64,000 nt of DNA. Source: Mycobacterium sp. (GTDB lineage Bacteria > Actinomycetota > Actinomycetes > Mycobacteriales > Mycobacteriaceae). The notes under the pieces are model-generated. The model made no database searches and was not told where the DNA came from. It saw only the letters and a list, made by a program, of their open reading frames with translations. A program made the translations under genes and the position numbers. The stretch lies in NCBI GenBank assembly GCA_016197405.1, contig JACPVR010000015.1, positions 93,565 to 157,564 on the forward strand, written 5' to 3'. Shown here piece after piece: positions 60,229-64,000 of the stretch (position 1 is the first letter of the stretch; each line of letters opens with the position of its first letter).

Positions 60229-61599
60229 GTGACCCGCAGAATCATCCTGAACGCATTCGACATGAACTGCGTGACGCATATCGTCGCCGGGACGTGGCGT
60301 CATCCCGAATCGCAGGCCGCGCAGTACAAGGACCTGCGGTACTGGCTCGATCTGGCGAAGCTGTTGGAGCGCGGACTCTTCGACGGCCTGTTCATCGCCG
60401 ATGTGCTGGGTGTCTACGACGTGTACGGCGGTGGCCCGGAGGCCGCGTTGCGTTCAGGTGCCCAGGTACCCGTCAACGATCCGCTGCTCGTCGTTCCGGC
60501 GATGGCCACCGTGACCGAGAACCTCGGATTCGGCGTCACCGCCGCCACCTCGTTCGAACATCCGTACTCGTTCGCGCGGCGGATGTCGACGTTGGATCAT
60601 CTGACCAAGGGCCGCGTCGGCTGGAACATCGTCACCGGCTATCTGGAGAGTGCCGCACGCAACCACGGCCTGGACACCATCACACCGCACGCCGACCGTT
60701 ACGACATCGCCGACGAGTACACCGAGGTCCTCTACAAGCTCTGGGAGGGCTCCTGGGACGACGATGCCGTCGGCGCCGACCCCGGCCGCGCCGAATATGC
60801 CGATCCGGCCAAGGTGCACCCGATTGCGCACGAGGGCAAGCACTTCCGAGTCCCCGGTATCCACCTGTGCGAACCGTCACCGCAGCGAACCCCGGTGCTC
60901 TACCAAGCCGGTGCATCGAACCGCGGTAAGCAGTTCGGCGCGGAGAACGCCGAGGTGATCTTCGTCGGCGCACCCACCAAGGAGGCGCTGCGCGAAACCG
61001 TCGCCGATATCCGCGCACGGGCGGCAGCGGCCGGCCGTGACCCACATGACGTCAAGATCGTCAACGGCCATGTCGTGGTGACCGGAGCCGATGAGGCCGC
61101 CGCCAAGGCCCGATACGCCGACTTCCGCCAGTACATCGATCCCGAAGGTGCGCTGGCGTTGTGGTCGGGCTGGCTGGGGACCGACCTGTCGCGCTTCGCA
61201 CTCGATGATCCGGTCGCGGTCACCGACAACGAATTCCTGAAGTCGTCGGTGGAGAACTTCGGGCAGGGTCAGTGGACGCTACGCGACTTCGTCGACGCAC
61301 ACGCGATCGATGCCGAAGGCGGGTTCAGCGTCGGGTCCCCGCAGCAGGTCGCCGACGATCTGCAGGAGTGGGTCGAGGAGACCGATGTCGACGGTTTCAA
61401 CATCACCAACGCCATCACGCCGGGTTCGTTCGTCGACTTCGTCGACCATGTGATCCCGGAACTGCAACGACGCGGTGCCTACAAGACGTCCTACGCAGAA
61501 GGCACTCTGCGCGAAAAGCTCTTCGGTCACGGACCGCGGCTACCCGAAACACACCGTGCGGCACGCTATCGCCGCGTCTCAGAGGAGGTCTCGCTATGA
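60229..61599 (+). CDS. DszA/NtaA-family FMN-dependent monooxygenase
   Basis: This 456-residue flavin-utilising monooxygenase is in the luciferase-like NtaA/SnaA/DszA/SfnG group. Characteristic segments are NAFDMNCVTHIVAGTWRHP, the NDPLLVVPAMATVTENLGFGVT strand, GRVGWNIVTGYLESAARNHG and YQAGASNRGKQFGAENAE. Length is close to DszA (about 453). It uses reduced FMN from a separate reductase, not encoded in this window, to open a sulfone or similar ring or cleave a C-S bond. GTG 60229 is the start. Confidence 0.92.
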   Translation: MTRRIILNAFDMNCVTHIVAGTWRHPESQAAQYKDLRYWLDLAKLLERGLFDGLFIADVLGVYDVYGGGPEAALRSGAQVPVNDPLLVVPAMATVTENLGFGVTAATSFEHPYSFARRMSTLDHLTKGRVGWNIVTGYLESAARNHGLDTITPHADRYDIADEYTEVLYKLWEGSWDDDAVGADPGRAEYADPAKVHPIAHEGKHFRVPGIHLCEPSPQRTPVLYQAGASNRGKQFGAENAEVIFVGAPTKEALRETVADIRARAAAAGRDPHDVKIVNGHVVVTGADEAAAKARYADFRQYIDPEGALALWSGWLGTDLSRFALDDPVAVTDNEFLKSSVENFGQGQWTLRDFVDAHAIDAEGGFSVGSPQQVADDLQEWVEETDVDGFNITNAITPGSFVDFVDHVIPELQRRGAYKTSYAEGTLREKLFGHGPRLPETHRAARYRRVSEEVSL

Positions 61600-62816
61600 C
61601 AGTCGCCGAATCGCGTGAAGCGCTCACCTACGGCTCCGAACGGCTGGCGGCTCTGATCGCCGCCGTCGGCGAGGGATCATTGGAACGCGAACGTGCCAAC
61701 GAGCGTCCCTTCGCGGCAATCGATCTGGTGCGTGCCGAACGGCTCGGGGCGCTGCGGGTCCCGGCCGCCGAAGGTGGTGGTGGCGCCAGCCTTCGGGAGT
61801 TGTTCGCCGTGGTGATCGCGCTGGCGACTGCCGATGTCAATGTCGCGCACATCCTGCGCGGCCACTTCGCCCATGTCGAAGAGCGACTGCGGCTCGGCGG
61901 CGAGCAGCGCAGGCGGGTCGTCGATCTGGCGTTGCGTGGCGCGATCGTCGGGAACGCGTCGACCGAACTGGGTTCCACCCCCGCCGGGTCGTTCGCCTGG
62001 AAGACCCGGATCACACCGGACGGCAACGGATTCCGGCTCGACGGGAAGAAATTCTTCACCACGGGAACGCTGTACGCCGACTATGCCGAGGTGATGGCCA
62101 GCGCCCCGGACGGCGCTACGGTGTTGGCCCTGGTGCCGACCGATCGTGCGGGCGTCACGGTGCTCGACGATTGGGACGGTATGGGCCAGCGGGCCACCGG
62201 TACGGGTACCGCGGTCTTCGAGAATGTCGCGGTCGGAGCCGACGAGGTGCTGCGCTTCGAGCCGGCGGCCGAAGGAACCGATCCGCCGCCGATGTACCTG
62301 TCGGGTGCGTTCTTCCAGCTCTATGTCACCGCATTGGTGGCCGGCGTACTGCATGCACTGCGCGCCGATGCGGTGGCACACGTCCGTCAGCGTGAACGCA
62401 GTTTCACCTGGGCGCCCACACCGTCTGCCGTCGACGACCCGCTGCTGCAGCGCGAGATCGGCGAGATCGCCGCCGCTGCTTACGCCGCCGAGGCGACCGT
62501 GCTGGCCGCGTCCGATGCCCTCGCGGTCGCCTTCGAGGCTGCCGAGCACGGCACCGACGCGAACCTCGAACTGGCGCAAGAGGCCTCGTTGCAGGCGGCG
62601 TCGGCAAAGGTGGTGGTGGACGCACTGGGGCAGAAGGCCGCCTCACAGATCTTCGATGTTGGGGGCGCTTCGGTGGTGCGCGAGAAGCATCAGCTCGACC
62701 GGCATTGGCGCAACATCCGCACCCTGGCGTCGCACAACCCGACGTCGTACAAAGCGCAGGCGATCGGCGACCATTACCTGCGTGGTACCGCGTTGCCGGG
62801 CAGTGGCTATTTCTGA
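61596..62816 (+). CDS. SfnB/DszC-like flavin-dependent monooxygenase (acyl-CoA dehydrogenase fold)
   Basis: The protein has 406 residues from ATG 61596, preceded by gaggagg and overlapping the DszA-like stop by 4 bp. The acyl-CoA dehydrogenase fold is shown by RVPAAEGGGGASLRE, TELGSTPAGSF, GKKFFTTGTLYADY and the C-terminal DVGGASVVREKHQLDRHWRN. Members in sulfur operons (SfnB, DszC) are FMNH2-dependent oxygenases that oxidise the thioether or sulfide. It probably supplies the sulfoxide or sulfone substrate for the DszA-like enzyme. Last gene of the operon. Confidence 0.9.
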   Translation: MTVAESREALTYGSERLAALIAAVGEGSLERERANERPFAAIDLVRAERLGALRVPAAEGGGGASLRELFAVVIALATADVNVAHILRGHFAHVEERLRLGGEQRRRVVDLALRGAIVGNASTELGSTPAGSFAWKTRITPDGNGFRLDGKKFFTTGTLYADYAEVMASAPDGATVLALVPTDRAGVTVLDDWDGMGQRATGTGTAVFENVAVGADEVLRFEPAAEGTDPPPMYLSGAFFQLYVTALVAGVLHALRADAVAHVRQRERSFTWAPTPSAVDDPLLQREIGEIAAAAYAAEATVLAASDALAVAFEAAEHGTDANLELAQEASLQAASAKVVVDALGQKAASQIFDVGGASVVREKHQLDRHWRNIRTLASHNPTSYKAQAIGDHYLRGTALPGSGYF

Positions 62817-62820
62817 GCCA

Positions 62821-62852
62821 GCCCGGCGGTAGCCGCCAAAAACCGACCGGGC
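62821..62852 (+). terminator. Possible terminator hairpin after the sulfur operon
   Basis: An outer inverted repeat gcccgg (62821-62826) with ccgggc (62847-62852) encloses a second small hairpin ggcgg-tag-ccgcc (62825-62837). It directly follows the SfnB-like stop. No U-tract. Confidence 0.35.
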
Positions 62853-62877
62853 ATTGCCGGAGATGCCATGATGGCGC

Positions 62878-63177
62878 ATGCGAATTCGGCGGTTATGGGT
62901 TGCAGCGGCGACGTTGGCTGCGGTGGGCATGGCACCTGCAGGAGTCGCCCAGGCCGGTCCCACCACCGATTGTGATCCGCAGGGTGGCTACTTCATCCAG
63001 ATCTACGGCGACTTGAGCTGCGCGGACGCTTACGCAATCGGGGCCGGTTTCGACCTACAGGGTGAGGCGTTCCAGGAGCTCGGCACATTCACCTGCTACA
63101 CCTCGCCGGCCGACGTCCGTCCGATCATCTTCCAATGCGCCGACGGCGATATCGATTTCGCGGTGTCGCAGGTCTAG
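62878..63177 (+). CDS. Small secreted protein with four cysteines
   Basis: This 99-residue protein has a signal peptide (RIRRLWVAAATLAAVGMAPAGVAQAG) with a likely cleavage near residue 27. The mature 72 residues contain four cysteines (DCDP, SCADA, TCYTS, QCADG), suggesting two disulfides. This resembles many small exported mycobacterial proteins of unknown function. No domain recognised. ATG 62878 begins the signal peptide directly. Confidence 0.72.
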   Translation: MRIRRLWVAAATLAAVGMAPAGVAQAGPTTDCDPQGGYFIQIYGDLSCADAYAIGAGFDLQGEAFQELGTFTCYTSPADVRPIIFQCADGDIDFAVSQV

Positions 63178-63214
63178 AGCTTCTGCCGGTTGTTGTGAAA
63201 CCCTGAATTCTCTT

Positions 63215-63253
63215 CTGTCACTTGGGTTTCTGCTGTCACAAGACCGGGTTTCT
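63215..63253. repeat. Short direct repeats upstream of the 13E12 gene
   Basis: CTGTCAC occurs at 63215-63221 and 63233-63239, and GGGTTTCT at 63224-63231 and 63246-63253. Together they make a degenerate duplicated block just before the SOS box. Confidence 0.5.
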
Positions 63254-63263
63254 TGTCGGTGTA

Positions 63264-63279
63264 TCGAACTAGTGTTCGA
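63264..63279 (+). promoter_or_regulatory. LexA-binding site (mycobacterial SOS box)
   Basis: TCGAAC-tagt-GTTCGA is a perfect palindromic match to the mycobacterial LexA consensus TCGAAC-N4-GTTCGA. It ends 2 bp before the ATG of the 13E12 gene, so LexA would block the promoter or transcription start. Confidence 0.88.
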
Positions 63280-63281
63280 GT

Positions 63282-64000
63282 ATGAGTTCGGGTGTGGTGG
63301 CGGATCGGGCGGCGGTCAAAGCTGCTCTGGAACGCTACGAGGCAGCCGCGGCGGCGTTCGCGGCGTTGCCCCTGGACGCGTTGAGCCCAATCGATTTGTT
63401 GGCGGTCGCTGATCGTCGGGAGGCGCTTCGCCGCGCGCAGGCAGCAGTCGATCACCGAATCGTGGCCCGGCTGGCCGGTGAATGCGATCCACGAGAACTC
63501 GGCGCGAAGAACATGCCCGAGGTGCTGGCAACCCGGTTGCGGATCTCGCGTGCCGAGGCGCGGCGTCGCATCGCCGAGGCCCACGACCTGGGTCCACGCA
63601 CCGCGATGACCGGAGAAGCCTTGGATCCGGTGCTACCGGCGACCGCGGCCGGGGTCGCCGACGGGCAGATCAGCGCCGAGCACGTCAGCGTCATCCGGTC
63701 ATTCTTCAAACACCTGCCCGCCCACGTCGATGCCGGAACCCGCGAACACGCCGAAGCCGACGTCGCGCGCTACGCCCGCGAACTCGCCCCCGAAGATCTA
63801 CGACAGGTCACCGACAAACTGGCCACCCTGTTGGATCAGGACGGCACGCTGACCGACGGCGACCGCGCCCGGCGCCGCGGGATCACCATCGGCAGACAAC
63901 AGCCCGACGGGATGAGCACCATCACCGGCCTGCTCGACCCGCAATTGCGCGCCACGCTGGACGCGGTCTTCGCGAAACTGGCGGCACCGGGCATGTGCAA
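63282..64000 (+). CDS. 13E12 repeat-family (DUF222) protein, 3' end outside window
   Basis: The frame from ATG 63282 stays open to the window end (about 239 residues visible). The sequence is typical of the mycobacterial 13E12/DUF222 family: a helical N-terminal region, then ATRLRISRAEARRRIAEA, and GITIGRQQPDGMSTITGLLDP. Full-length members usually carry a C-terminal HNH endonuclease domain, which would lie beyond the edge. M. tuberculosis 13E12 genes are multicopy and LexA-regulated, and one contains a prophage attachment site. The SOS box ends 2 bp before the start, so leaderless or short-leader transcription is likely. Confidence 0.88.
   Translation, partial: MSSGVVADRAAVKAALERYEAAAAAFAALPLDALSPIDLLAVADRREALRRAQAAVDHRIVARLAGECDPRELGAKNMPEVLATRLRISRAEARRRIAEAHDLGPRTAMTGEALDPVLPATAAGVADGQISAEHVSVIRSFFKHLPAHVDAGTREHAEADVARYARELAPEDLRQVTDKLATLLDQDGTLTDGDRARRRGITIGRQQPDGMSTITGLLDPQLRATLDAVFAKLAAPGMC

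Overview
The window is high-GC actinobacterial chromosome, almost certainly a fast-growing mycobacterium (Mycolicibacterium/Mycobacterium type). Supporting signs are an antigen-85-like esterase, a 762-residue ICL2-type isocitrate lyase, an LpqH-like (19-kDa antigen) lipoprotein domain, a DUF1023 hydrolase, a 13E12-repeat (DUF222) protein with a mycobacterial LexA box, several GTG starts, and many 4-bp ATGA/GTGA start-stop overlaps. No rRNA, tRNA, insertion sequence or CRISPR array was recognised.

Layout. 1-2149: a truncated DUF1023 hydrolase, a lipoprotein and a small secreted protein. 2157-9580 (minus): an eight-gene Nit1C/'nitrogen starvation' cluster: Sll0783-like protein, nitrilase, small protein, flavoprotein, radical SAM protein, GNAT-AIRS fusion, a second nitrilase-fold protein that has lost its catalytic Cys and Glu, and a GT4 glycosyltransferase. 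9913-17958: MscS channel, mycolyltransferase-like esterase, ICL2, quinone reductase, aldo-keto reductase, and an atypical SDR divergent from a TetR regulator. 17955-24561: a squalene-cyclase-like protein, then an aromatic-ring catabolic operon (VOC extradiol dioxygenase, FAH-family hydrolase, FAD hydroxylase, P450) divergent from a TetR gene with two matching operators.

24820-35866 (plus): a long tight operon encoding a double-SIS protein, PfkB kinase, Asp/Glu/hydantoin racemase, ATZ/TRZ-type amidohydrolase, PuuE-like deacetylase-fold protein, a complete Dpp-type ABC transporter and a GntR/FCD regulator. A perfect 16-bp palindrome and a G-quadruplex-like tract lie upstream. This looks like a self-contained import and breakdown pathway for a sugar-linked cyclic amide or ureide, and it is the best candidate for an undescribed system.

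35974-48389: an LpqH-domain lipoprotein, SGNH/SASA esterase, VTT membrane protein, a second Dpp-type ABC operon, a PAS-GGDEF diguanylate cyclase, an MDR oxidoreductase and a purine-type NCS2 permease. 48419-52938 (minus): a 122-residue protein with 13 cysteines placed at every third residue, an FMO-like flavoprotein and glycogen phosphorylase. 53178-62816: a Pro/Ala-rich surface protein with heptad repeats, then a sulfur-scavenging operon in which a third Dpp-type ABC transporter is joined to DszA-like and SfnB/DszC-like monooxygenases. 62878-64000: a small secreted protein and an SOS-box-controlled 13E12 protein running off the end.

The common theme is accessory scavenging: nitriles/cyanide and nitrogen, aromatic carbon, amide/ureide compounds, peptides or opines, and organosulfur.
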